From: Clostridiales bacterium
GTDB taxonomy: Bacteria > Bacillota > Clostridia > Lachnospirales > Lachnospiraceae
Assembly: GCA_023663185.1 (NCBI GenBank)
Contig: JAMPHY010000001.1
Coordinates: forward strand, 224,510 to 269,047
Direction of reading: 5' to 3'
DNA length: 44,538 nt
The position numbers and the translations under genes are program-made. Each line of letters starts with the position of its first letter. Within the stretch, counting starts at the first letter, position 1. Positions 1-5,845 of this stretch are shown here, one piece after another. Below the pieces are notes generated by a model, which made no database searches, was not told the origin of the DNA, and saw only the letters and a program-made list of their open reading frames with translations.

Positions 1-89
1 AAGACTCCCAGATATGTTTTATTAATCATAGCATAGTTGTTGTAATTCTGTAAAGGGAAATTTGTAAAAATATTTTAAAACGCTGAACG

Positions 90-126
90 CTGGAAACAGC
101 CGCACTTCCCGAAGAAAGTACGGCTG
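90..126 (-). terminator. Flagellin transcript terminator
   Basis: An 11-bp inverted repeat (97-107 with 116-126, one mismatch, 8-nt loop) lies about 85 nt downstream of the flagellin stop codon and is followed on the minus strand by a short T-rich stretch. It is the likely end of the csrA-flagellin transcript. The weak T-tract lowers confidence. Bases 1-89 hold nothing else I recognise. Confidence 0.6.
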
Positions 127-211
127 CCCCATGGTAATTACAACACTTTGCAATAAATTTATGATATATTCCGTAAACTTACTTAACCAGAGCATATTAC
201 GGAATAGCTCA

Positions 212-1687
212 TTAACCGAGTAATGACAGTGCCAACTGGTTAGACTGATTTGCCTGTGCCAGCATTGATGTACCAGCCTGCTGTAAGATGTTGTTGTTAG
301 CATATTTAACCATCTCTGTAGCAATGTCGGTATCACGGATTGCTGCCTCTGCGCTCTGAGTATTCTCAACAACGTTATCAAGGTTATTGATGGTATGCTC
401 AAGTCTGTTTTGAATAGCGCCGAGTTCTGCTCTCTGGTCTGAAACTTTCTGCTGAGCTGCTTTAATTTTCTCAACAGCGTCCAATGCGTTATCATCATCA
501 GTTCCGTCAACCTTAAGTCCACTGATACCAAGTCCTTTAGCACTCATGGATTCGATATTCATGGTAATCTGATTGTTGGAAGTAGCGTCAGCACCTACAT
601 GAAGAGAGATGGAAAGTGCGCCGACCTTATCCTGTACTGCAACTACTTCTTCTTTCTTAAGAGTAGTCTCATTTCCTACCGCATCATATACCTTAGGCAC
701 GCCGCTCTTTACACTGACTTCACTATCATCCGCGTTATAATTGAAATACCTGTCTAAGTCATTGGCAGAAATCTTATTACCATCGCGGTCATAATAAGCT
801 GCAGTTACACCTGCTGCACTTAATGCTGCACCAGTAACATCTGTTGCGTTAAAAACTACGGTATCCGTATATTCTCCACTGGTTGCACTAGCCGCCTTAG
901 AGTATGTGCCTACGCCCGTAACTTTTGCTAAAAGGTGACCATCCTTATCCTGAATATTGAATGTTCCGGCGGTTTTGTCAGTTGTAACTATTTCAAATTT
1001 CTCTTTTGCCGAACCATTCAACTCAATAGAGTATTCTTTTACTGCTGCTTTAGTGGTCGTATCGTAATAGCTTCTTGCCGTTACAGAGAGTCCCTGCGCT
1101 TTCAATGAGTTTGCCAATTCATTCTGCGCATCCATAGTATATGCTTCCGGGCTTTCAAAGGTAATTTCCGGCTTAAGAGCTGTTACCGTGTCTTGTTTGA
1201 ATGTAGCAGTCGCGGTAGCGTCAGCATCAAATTTCGCATAGCTATAAGTATAAGCTTTTGTAGCGTCCTTATCACCCTTAAGCAGATAAGTCTCATTGAA
1301 CTTGGTTGTCTCAGCTACACGGTCGATTTCAGTTGTAAGCTGGTCAATCTCGTTCTGAACTGCGGTACGGTCAGACTCTGACATTGTTCCGTTTGCTGCT
1401 TTTACTGAAAGCTCGTTCATACGCTGAAGCATATCCTGAACTTCATTCAGAGCGCCTTCTGCGGTCTGTACTGCACTGATACCGTCCTGTGCGTTAGCTG
1501 CTGCCTGTGTAAGACCTCTTGCCTGACGTCTCATCTTCTCACTGATTGCCAATCCTGCTGCGTCATCTGCTGCACGGTTAATCTTATAACCTGATGACAA
1601 TTTCTCTGTGGACTTTGCCTGTGCGCTTGTTGTGATACCAAGCATTCTGTTGGCGTTCATCGCTGTAATGTTGTGTTGTACTATCAT
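212..1687 (-). CDS. hag: Flagellin (flagellar filament protein)
   Basis: This is the structural subunit of the flagellar filament, exported by the flagellar type III apparatus and polymerised outside the cell. The 491-residue protein starts MIVQHNITAMNANR and has the conserved N-terminal D0/D1 helices (about 1-140, with SSGYKINRAADDAAGLAISEK) and C-terminal helices (about 400-491, ending SLLG). These flank a poorly conserved, surface-exposed centre (about 140-400). The start has a strong AAGGAGGT ribosome binding site at 1694-1701. csrA lies 153 nt upstream on the same strand with no terminator between, so the two are probably co-transcribed. The leader carries a CsrA-type hairpin (1714-1729), as in Bacillus subtilis hag. 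No flagellar promoter lies immediately upstream of the pair in this orientation; the only good one is inverted, inside the neighbouring invertible segment. Confidence 0.96.
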   Translation of the reverse strand: MIVQHNITAMNANRMLGITTSAQAKSTEKLSSGYKINRAADDAAGLAISEKMRRQARGLTQAAANAQDGISAVQTAEGALNEVQDMLQRMNELSVKAANGTMSESDRTAVQNEIDQLTTEIDRVAETTKFNETYLLKGDKDATKAYTYSYAKFDADATATATFKQDTVTALKPEITFESPEAYTMDAQNELANSLKAQGLSVTARSYYDTTTKAAVKEYSIELNGSAKEKFEIVTTDKTAGTFNIQDKDGHLLAKVTGVGTYSKAASATSGEYTDTVVFNATDVTGAALSAAGVTAAYYDRDGNKISANDLDRYFNYNADDSEVSVKSGVPKVYDAVGNETTLKKEEVVAVQDKVGALSISLHVGADATSNNQITMNIESMSAKGLGISGLKVDGTDDDNALDAVEKIKAAQQKVSDQRAELGAIQNRLEHTINNLDNVVENTQSAEAAIRDTDIATEMVKYANNNILQQAGTSMLAQANQSNQLALSLLG

Positions 1688-1693
1688 AAAGTT

Positions 1694-1729
1694 ACCTCCT
1701 TGTGTTTGCCAGCCGTAAATCCGTTTACG
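1694..1729 (-). promoter_or_regulatory. Flagellin ribosome binding site with CsrA-type GGA-loop hairpin
   Basis: In the flagellin leader, the minus-strand sequence CGTAAACGGATTTACG (1729-1714) forms a perfect 6-bp hairpin whose CGGA tetraloop presents the GGA core bound by CsrA. A second GGA sits in the Shine-Dalgarno AAGGAGGT (1701-1694), 12 nt further on. B. subtilis hag uses exactly this two-site layout (BS1 hairpin plus BS2 over the ribosome binding site) for CsrA repression. That CsrA encoded next door binds here is inference. Confidence 0.7.
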
Positions 1730-1772
1730 ACCGTTGCTTTGTTTTTAGTTTCTTTTTGTTTTTATGAATAAT

Positions 1773-1798
1773 CCCGAAGCCCCTAGGATTGCTCCGGG
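1773..1798 (-). other. Stem-loop between csrA and flagellin
   Basis: On the minus strand CCCGGAGC pairs with GCTTCGGG (8 bp, one G-T wobble, 10-nt loop containing the palindrome CCTAGG). It lies 43 nt after the csrA stop. No T-run follows (ATTATTCATAAAAAC), so it is a poor Rho-independent terminator. It may be a processing or stability element between the two cistrons, or part of the CsrA-responsive leader. Confidence 0.45.
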
Positions 1799-1840
1799 TT
1801 ATCACCGTTACTTCCTGTACTGGCATTGCTGCTGTGGCGT

Positions 1841-2125
1841 TTATGACGGTGCCGCTGTCTTTACCTTCTTGGCGGAATCGTTTACCACGATTTTTTTCTT
1901 ACGATACTTCTCCGGTAAATCGGGTACTGCATGGTAATGCGGTAGTTTTGCCTTTTCCTCCGGATTAGTCGTGTTATTCTCGATAACTTTGCTGCGGACT
2001 ACATTCAGTTCTTTGGGTGCGTCAATCATAATCCTCAAATGATTTTTGCTGCCGCCTAAGAAAACAATTTTTACGTCCTCCCCAATCATCAAGTAGTCTT
2101 CTGCGCTGACTGTAAGCCTTAACAT
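1841..2125 (-). CDS. csrA: CsrA-family translational regulator with C-terminal extension
   Basis: CsrA is a small RNA-binding dimer that blocks translation by binding GGA motifs; in Gram-positives its main target is flagellin mRNA. Residues 1-50 match the family (MLRL..., LMIGEDVKIVFLG, RIMIDAPKEL). The RNA-contacting L4 and R44 are present, but the usual LSRK start is LTVS, so R6 is lost. Residues 51-94 form a basic tail beyond the usual 60-75 residue length. The start at 2125 is set by an AGGGAGG ribosome binding site about 6 nt upstream. The gene heads the flagellin unit, and only 45 bp separate its start from the left recombination site at 2171-2199. Its promoter must therefore lie in the site or inside the invertible segment, so its transcription should depend on segment orientation. 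Confidence 0.85.
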   Translation of the reverse strand: MLRLTVSAEDYLMIGEDVKIVFLGGSKNHLRIMIDAPKELNVVRSKVIENNTTNPEEKAKLPHYHAVPDLPEKYRKKKIVVNDSAKKVKTAAPS

Positions 2126-2170
2126 ATTAAAACCTCCCTGCTTTTTCTTTTTTAAAAGTGCCGCCCTGCC

Positions 2171-2199
2171 ATGTAACATTTGTATATAAAATGTTGCAT
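2171..2199 (+). repeat. Left inverted recombination site of the invertible segment
   Basis: The site has an 11-7-11 structure: ATGTAACATTT, spacer GTATATA, AAATGTTGCAT. The arms are inverted repeats of each other (10 of 11 positions). A 24-bp core (2175-2198) is repeated perfectly in inverted orientation at 2948-2971. Two inverted arms around a 6-8 bp spacer is the standard core site of tyrosine recombinases. The asymmetric spacer fixes polarity, so recombination with the right copy would invert the DNA between them. Confidence 0.85.
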
Positions 2200-2226
2200 A
2201 ACAACATTTTGTTGTATAGTTAAAAT
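2194..2226 (+). promoter_or_regulatory. Possible recombinase promoter overlapping the left site
   Basis: TTGCAT (2194-2199) followed after 15 nt by TATAGT (2215-2220) is a sub-optimal sigma-A-like pair leading to the recombinase. A perfect ACAAC/GTTGT palindrome (2201-2215) lies between the boxes. The -35 lies inside the right arm of the recombination site, so recombinase bound there could repress its own gene. On the opposite strand TTGCAA (2235-2240) and TATACA (2213-2218), 16 nt apart, form a weak match reading towards csrA. Confidence 0.35.
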
Positions 2227-2254
2227 ACACACTATTGCAAAGGAGCGAAAAAAT

Positions 2255-2836
2255 ATGAGCACTACTTATCCAATTAAAGATGAAAAGCAACTTGAAAAAT
2301 TTGAGAGCTATTTTTTAGAGGTGAAGCCGATTTATCGGAACTATGCCATAATTGTTATGGGATTAAATACGGCTTTCAGAATCGGGGATTTATTATCGCT
2401 TAGATGGGAAGATGTTTATAATGAGAAAACCGGGTGCTTTAAAAAGCATATCCGGCTCAAAGAGCATAAGACCAACAAAGAGCGCTGCGTAGCGGTTAAT
2501 TCTGTCGTCCATAAAGTATTGACTACGCTGCAGGCTGAATATAATTATCAAGATGGCGCGCAATGTCTTTTTCCCGGCAGCAAAAATGCAACAACGCCGC
2601 TTTCACGCACACAGGCATTCCGCATTGTCAAGGAAGCTGCTGAATACGCCGGATTTGAAGAGCACATCAGTTGTCATTCGCTCCGCAAGACCTTTGGCTA
2701 TCAGGCTTGGAAGCAGGGCGTTCCGCCGGCTGTTATAATGGACATTTTCAATCATTCTTCCTACCGCATCACAAAACGCTATTTATGTATCGAGCAGGAC
2801 GACAGGGACAAGGTATATTTAGAAGTGTGTCTGTAG
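2255..2836 (+). CDS. Small tyrosine recombinase (DNA invertase)
   Basis: This is a catalytic-domain-only tyrosine recombinase of 193 residues. The catalytic set is visible: R42 in AFRIGDLL, H141-x-x-R144 in CHSLRKTF, H167 in FNHSS and the nucleophile Y176 (H-x8-Y). It lacks the separate N-terminal core-binding domain of most 280-400 residue phage integrases, resembling short invertases such as FimB/FimE. The start at 2255 follows an AAAGGAG ribosome binding site; a longer in-frame reading from 2180 would begin inside the recombination site and lacks one. The gene sits wholly between the two inverted sites, so it flips with them. Its likely job is inversion of this segment. An alternative, a remnant of an integrated element, is less likely because the active site is intact and the flanking sites match perfectly over 24 bp. 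Confidence 0.88.
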   Translation: MSTTYPIKDEKQLEKFESYFLEVKPIYRNYAIIVMGLNTAFRIGDLLSLRWEDVYNEKTGCFKKHIRLKEHKTNKERCVAVNSVVHKVLTTLQAEYNYQDGAQCLFPGSKNATTPLSRTQAFRIVKEAAEYAGFEEHISCHSLRKTFGYQAWKQGVPPAVIMDIFNHSSYRITKRYLCIEQDDRDKVYLEVCL

Positions 2837-2900
2837 AAGTATTGAAATTTCTGATAAATAGGCTTTGAAAATTATTTTTTAATTTTTTTAAATTCTGCTA

Positions 2901-2927
2901 TAAAGTATTTTAAAAGTGTTCCGATAT
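2901..2927 (+). promoter_or_regulatory. Sigma-D (sigma-28) flagellar promoter, facing away from flagellin
   Basis: TAAA (2901-2904), 16 nt, then CCGATAT (2921-2927) matches the B. subtilis sigma-D consensus TAAA-N14-16-CCGATAT in every position. Transcription would start near 2934 and run right, through the right site, to the terminator at 3026-3057. It is the only full match I found in the window. After inversion it would lie about 75-80 nt upstream of the csrA start, reading into csrA-flagellin. The sequence match is direct; its use is inference. Confidence 0.8.
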
Positions 2928-2946
2928 AAGTTATGTAAGCGTCAAG

Positions 2947-2975
2947 GTGCAACATTTTATATACAAATGTTGCAT
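2947..2975 (-). repeat. Right inverted recombination site of the invertible segment
   Basis: The structure is TGCAACATTT, spacer TATATAC, AAATGTTGCA, with perfect 10-bp arms around a 7-bp spacer that is the exact reverse complement of the left spacer. It is the inverted partner of the site at 2171-2199, with 24 bp of perfect identity at 2948-2971. Polarity is opposite, so recombination yields inversion, not deletion. Confidence 0.85.
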
Positions 2976-3025
2976 CTTTTTCTATTATAACTTTATCTGC
3001 AGGATTTTATACAGATGGTTTAAGG

Positions 3026-3057
3026 CTTCTATTGAGTAAAACTCAAGGAAGTTTTTT
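3026..3057 (+). terminator. Terminator just outside the invertible segment
   Basis: CTTC (3026-3029) pairs with GAAG (3048-3051) and TTGAG with CTCAA around a TAAAA loop, with a small internal bulge, followed by six Ts (3052-3057). It lies 51 nt beyond the right site and about 90 nt downstream of the sigma-D start point. It would end transcription from that promoter in the present orientation and shield the downstream ATPase. Confidence 0.65.
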
Positions 3058-3060
3058 CTA

Positions 3061-3089
3061 TTGTAAAAAACGGATTTCTGGCATATAAT
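3061..3089 (+). promoter_or_regulatory. Sigma-A promoter of the DUF4143 ATPase
   Basis: TTGTAA (3061-3066), a 17-nt spacer and TATAAT (3084-3089) form a good housekeeping promoter right after the terminator at 3026-3057. Transcription would start near 3096, giving a leader of about 125 nt that contains the 33-bp repeats. Confidence 0.7.
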
Positions 3090-3092
3090 ATT

Positions 3093-3191
3093 ATAAAGAT
3101 TTGGGGATTTTTGACATATAGCAGCAAAAAGATTTTGGGATTCTTGACATATGATAACAAAAAGATTTTGGGATTTTTGACACATCACTGT
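3093..3191 (+). repeat. Three tandem 33-bp repeats in the ATPase leader
   Basis: Three copies of a 33-bp unit (core GATTTTGGGATTTTTGACAT) are aligned by TTGACA at 3111, 3144 and 3177. A degenerate fourth copy, with CTGGCA at 3078, overlaps the promoter. The TTGACA motifs have no -10 box at a proper distance, so they are not three promoters. On the minus strand the repeats are open in frame (an 11-residue ICQKSQNLF-type repeat), but I see no ribosome binding site and do not call a gene. Confidence 0.75.
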
Positions 3192-3219
3192 TTAAGATAT
3201 AGGAAGAGGAGTTTATTGT

Positions 3220-4551
3220 ATGGTTTTTCAACGGAAATTATATAATAAAATGCTTGATTGGAAAAAAGAGTTCAACGGAAAAACTGCTCTTTTAATTAAA
3301 GGCGCGCGCAGAGTTGGAAAATCAACACTCGTTGAAGAGTTTGCCAAAAACGAATATGAAAGTTATATACTGATTGATTTTTCAATTGCCCCAAAAGAAG
3401 TACATGAATTATTTTCCGATTTATCCGATTTGAATTATTTCTTTCTGCGTTTACAAATGATTTATCATACCAATTTGATTGAAAGAAAATCCGTAATTAT
3501 TTTTGATGAGGTACAAATGCAGCCATTGGCAAGACAGGCAATTAAACATCTGGTGAAAGACTGCCGCTATGATTATATTGAAACAGGCTCGCTATTATCA
3601 ATTAAGAGAAATATAAAGGATATCGTAATTCCAAGCGAGGAGACTCGTTTTCAACTATATCCTTTAGATTATGAAGAATTCCGTTGGGCATTGGGGGACA
3701 CAACTACCATGCCATTACTTTTAAATGCCTATAATAAAATATCATCTATTGGAGATAGCGTAAATAGGCGTTTGCTACGGGATTTTCGTTTATATATGCT
3801 TGTAGGTGGAATGCCGCAGGCTGTTGCTGCTTATATAGAAACCAATAATATGAGTATGGTAGACCAAGTAAAGAGAAATATTTTAGAATTATATGAAGAT
3901 GATTTCAGAAAAATAGACCCTTCAGGAAGAGCAGGGATGCTGTTTAAGGCAATTCCCGCCGAATTGAACAAAAATGCTACTCGCTATCAGGTATCCAGTG
4001 TATTAGCAGGCGACAGGGAAGAGCGCATACGAGAAATCCTTGCTAATATGCAGGATTCAATGACAGTATATATTTCATACCATGCGGATAATCCAAGCGC
4101 CGGAATTTCCCTTCATAAAGACCCACGAAGATATAAATTGTTTTTATGCGATACAGGACTATTTGTAACTTTGGCATTTATGGATAGAGATTTCACGGGC
4201 AATGAGATATATGAAAAGCTTTTAAATGATAAATTAAGTACAGACTTAGGATATATATATGAAAATGCTGTTGCTCAGATGTTAAAAACGGCAGGCAATG
4301 AATTATTTTATTATACCTTTCCTAAGGAAACGTCAAATCATAATTATGAAATAGATTTTTTGCTGGCAAGAAAAGACAAAATTTGTCCAATAGAGGTGAA
4401 ATCCTCCAATTATAAAAGACATGCTTCTTTAGATGCCTTTCAAAATAAATTTTCTTCACATATATTAAACAGATATTTGATTTATACAAAAGATGTTCGA
4501 AAAGATAAAGATATTCTGTGTATGCCGATTTATATGGTGCCTTTTTTATAA
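3220..4551 (+). CDS. AAA-family ATPase with DUF4143 nuclease-like C-terminus
   Basis: This 443-residue protein belongs to the widespread AAA_14/DUF4143 family of unknown cellular role. Walker A is GARRVGKST (28-36) and Walker B IIFDE (93-97). The C-terminal part keeps a PD-(D/E)xK-like core, D379 in YEIDFLL and E392-V-K394 in PIEVKSS, which suggests a nuclease fold. The start at 3220 follows a GAGGAG ribosome binding site. It stands alone behind its own promoter (3061-3089), with repeats in its leader. Its A+T content is visibly higher than that of the flagellin gene, and the family is patchily distributed in gut Firmicutes, which hints at transfer. I cannot say what it acts on; some relatives have been linked to mobile DNA or defence, but nothing here proves that. 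Confidence 0.85.
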   Translation: MVFQRKLYNKMLDWKKEFNGKTALLIKGARRVGKSTLVEEFAKNEYESYILIDFSIAPKEVHELFSDLSDLNYFFLRLQMIYHTNLIERKSVIIFDEVQMQPLARQAIKHLVKDCRYDYIETGSLLSIKRNIKDIVIPSEETRFQLYPLDYEEFRWALGDTTTMPLLLNAYNKISSIGDSVNRRLLRDFRLYMLVGGMPQAVAAYIETNNMSMVDQVKRNILELYEDDFRKIDPSGRAGMLFKAIPAELNKNATRYQVSSVLAGDREERIREILANMQDSMTVYISYHADNPSAGISLHKDPRRYKLFLCDTGLFVTLAFMDRDFTGNEIYEKLLNDKLSTDLGYIYENAVAQMLKTAGNELFYYTFPKETSNHNYEIDFLLARKDKICPIEVKSSNYKRHASLDAFQNKFSSHILNRYLIYTKDVRKDKDILCMPIYMVPFL

Positions 4552-4573
4552 GCAAACGCAATGGCTAAAAGAG

Positions 4574-4602
4574 TTGACAAACCGCCTAAAAAACAGTATA
4601 CT
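4574..4602 (+). promoter_or_regulatory. SRP RNA promoter
   Basis: TTGACA (4574-4579), a 17-nt spacer and TATACT (4597-4602) form a near-consensus sigma-A promoter. The predicted start at about 4608-4610 coincides with the 5' end of the SRP RNA terminal stem, as expected for a strongly expressed stable RNA. Confidence 0.85.
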
Positions 4603-4605
4603 TAT

Positions 4606-4875
4606 AAAACCGTGCAGCCGGGGCGTTAGCGGTGCCCTGTACCTACAATCCGCTCTAGTAGGGGTGATGCTTGATTGAGGGCTTTTGATTTGTGTAGCTG
4701 CCCTTTATAAGTGGCGTTGAAGTTTGAGTCTTGCGCAATGGGAATCTATGAACCGTGTCAGGGTGGGAACACAGCAGCACTAAGTAGAATCTCCCATGTG
4801 CCGTGAGGGTGCTTGGCGGAGTTAACTGTAAAGGTAACGTGCATGAATCTGGTTCGAGAGAAAGCGCACGGTTTT
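4606..4875 (+). ncRNA. ffs: Signal recognition particle RNA (large, Gram-positive type)
   Basis: The RNA scaffold of the signal recognition particle binds Ffh and targets nascent membrane proteins. The diagnostic apical helix 8 is at 4756-4780: GTCAGG, a GTG-GGAA-CAC tetraloop hairpin and the CAGCAGCAC asymmetric loop. The 5' end AAAACCGTGC (4606-4615) pairs with the 3' end GCACGGTTTT (4866-4875), closing a molecule of about 270 nt. That is the size of the Bacillus/Clostridium type that includes an Alu domain. A consensus promoter sits directly upstream. The radical SAM gene begins 36 nt downstream. Confidence 0.9.
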
Positions 4876-4911
4876 GTATTGTCAGATTTGAGAAAGGCTG
4901 TGGAATAGCAC

Positions 4912-5844
4912 ATGAAGCTTAGTGATTGCACACTCTGCCCTAGAGAATGTCATGTAAATAGAGACGCCGGACAGACAGGTTATTGCGGACAGACGAGCGA
5001 TATAACAGCAGCGCGCGCAGCCCTTCATATGTGGGAAGAGCCGTGTATTTCCGGCACACATGGTTCCGGTACTGTCTTTTTTAACGGATGTAACCTGCAT
5101 TGTATTTTTTGTCAAAATCATGTTATTTCTCGCACTGTCAACACGCAAAGCGGAACCAATAATGTTATTTCTGTTCAAAGGCTCTCGGAAATATATCTTG
5201 AATTACAGGAAAAAGGAGCGCATAACATCAATCTTGTTACCCCGACGCATTACGTTCCCCAGTTAATTGAAGCTATTAAATTGGCAAAGAAAAATGGGCT
5301 TAATATTCCTATTGTATACAATACCGGTTCCTATGAAAAAGTAGAAGTTTTAAAACTTCTAGAAGGCTATGTTGACATATACCTTCCTGATTTGAAATAT
5401 TTTTCTTCCGATATCAGCCGCCGTTATTCCAATGCCCAAGATTATTTTAAGTACGCCACCGCCGCTATTGCAGAGATGTATAGGCAGGTAGGAGAACCGG
5501 TTTTTGATAGCGACTTAGATATAAATGAAAGCGCCCTTATGAAAAAAGGCGTTATCGTGCGGCATCTGATGCTGCCCGGTTGCATGGAAGATTCCAGACA
5601 GATTCTTCAATATTTATATCAAACCTACGGAAACTCAATATACATGAGCATTATGAACCAATATACGCCCATGCCGCAAGTATCAGGTATTCCTGAGCTG
5701 AACCGTAAAGTCAGTATCAAAGAGTATGACGCATTAATCGATTATGCGCTCTCTATTGGTATAGAGAACGCATTTATTCAGGAAGGTGATACGGCGGCCG
5801 AAAGTTTTATTCCGTCATTTAACGGTGAAGGAATTTACAAATAA
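4912..5844 (+). CDS. pflX: Radical SAM protein, PflX/PflA-related
   Basis: This 310-residue radical SAM enzyme resembles pyruvate formate-lyase activating enzyme but belongs to the stand-alone PflX group, whose substrate is unknown. The cluster-binding motif is C60-x3-C64-x2-C67 in FNGCNLHCIFCQN. An N-terminal cysteine group (C6, C9, C13, C25; CTLCPREC...GYCG) is typical of the family and may bind a second metal site. The start is preceded by a rather distant AGAAAGG; the 36-nt gap after the SRP RNA suggests either read-through from its promoter or a weak local promoter. It converges with the next gene, with only one base between the two stop codons and no terminator there. Confidence 0.85.
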   Translation: MKLSDCTLCPRECHVNRDAGQTGYCGQTSDITAARAALHMWEEPCISGTHGSGTVFFNGCNLHCIFCQNHVISRTVNTQSGTNNVISVQRLSEIYLELQEKGAHNINLVTPTHYVPQLIEAIKLAKKNGLNIPIVYNTGSYEKVEVLKLLEGYVDIYLPDLKYFSSDISRRYSNAQDYFKYATAAIAEMYRQVGEPVFDSDLDINESALMKKGVIVRHLMLPGCMEDSRQILQYLYQTYGNSIYMSIMNQYTPMPQVSGIPELNRKVSIKEYDALIDYALSIGIENAFIQEGDTAAESFIPSFNGEGIYK

Positions 5845-5845
5845 T

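Larger units (their letters stand above)
2171..2975. mobile_element. Invertible DNA segment (flagellin inverton) carrying its own recombinase
   Basis: An 805-bp segment is bounded by 29-bp inverted tyrosine-recombinase sites. It holds one recombinase gene (2255-2836) and an outward-facing sigma-D promoter (2901-2927). Crossover in the spacers would invert about 780 bp. As given, the promoter points right, towards a terminator; after inversion it would point left into csrA-flagellin. Seen directly: the sites, the gene and the promoter match. Inferred: that it inverts in vivo and controls flagellin. It is not a transposon in the usual sense, and I see no target-site duplication. Confidence 0.8.

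Noticed and set aside
2171-2975. Reading the recombinase and its flanks as a degraded prophage, integrative element or transposon end
   Set aside because: There are no other phage or transfer genes, the flanking sites are inverted rather than direct, and the active site and sites are intact, which fits inversion instead.
3111-3182. Three TTGACA motifs that could be three -35 boxes
   Set aside because: They recur every 33 bp as part of the repeat and none has a -10 box at 16-18 nt. The last would start transcription too close to the ribosome binding site.
2985-3188. Open frame on the minus strand with 11-residue repeats (ICQKSQNLF type)
   Set aside because: It is the reverse strand of the 33-bp leader repeats, with no ribosome binding site and no gene-like composition.
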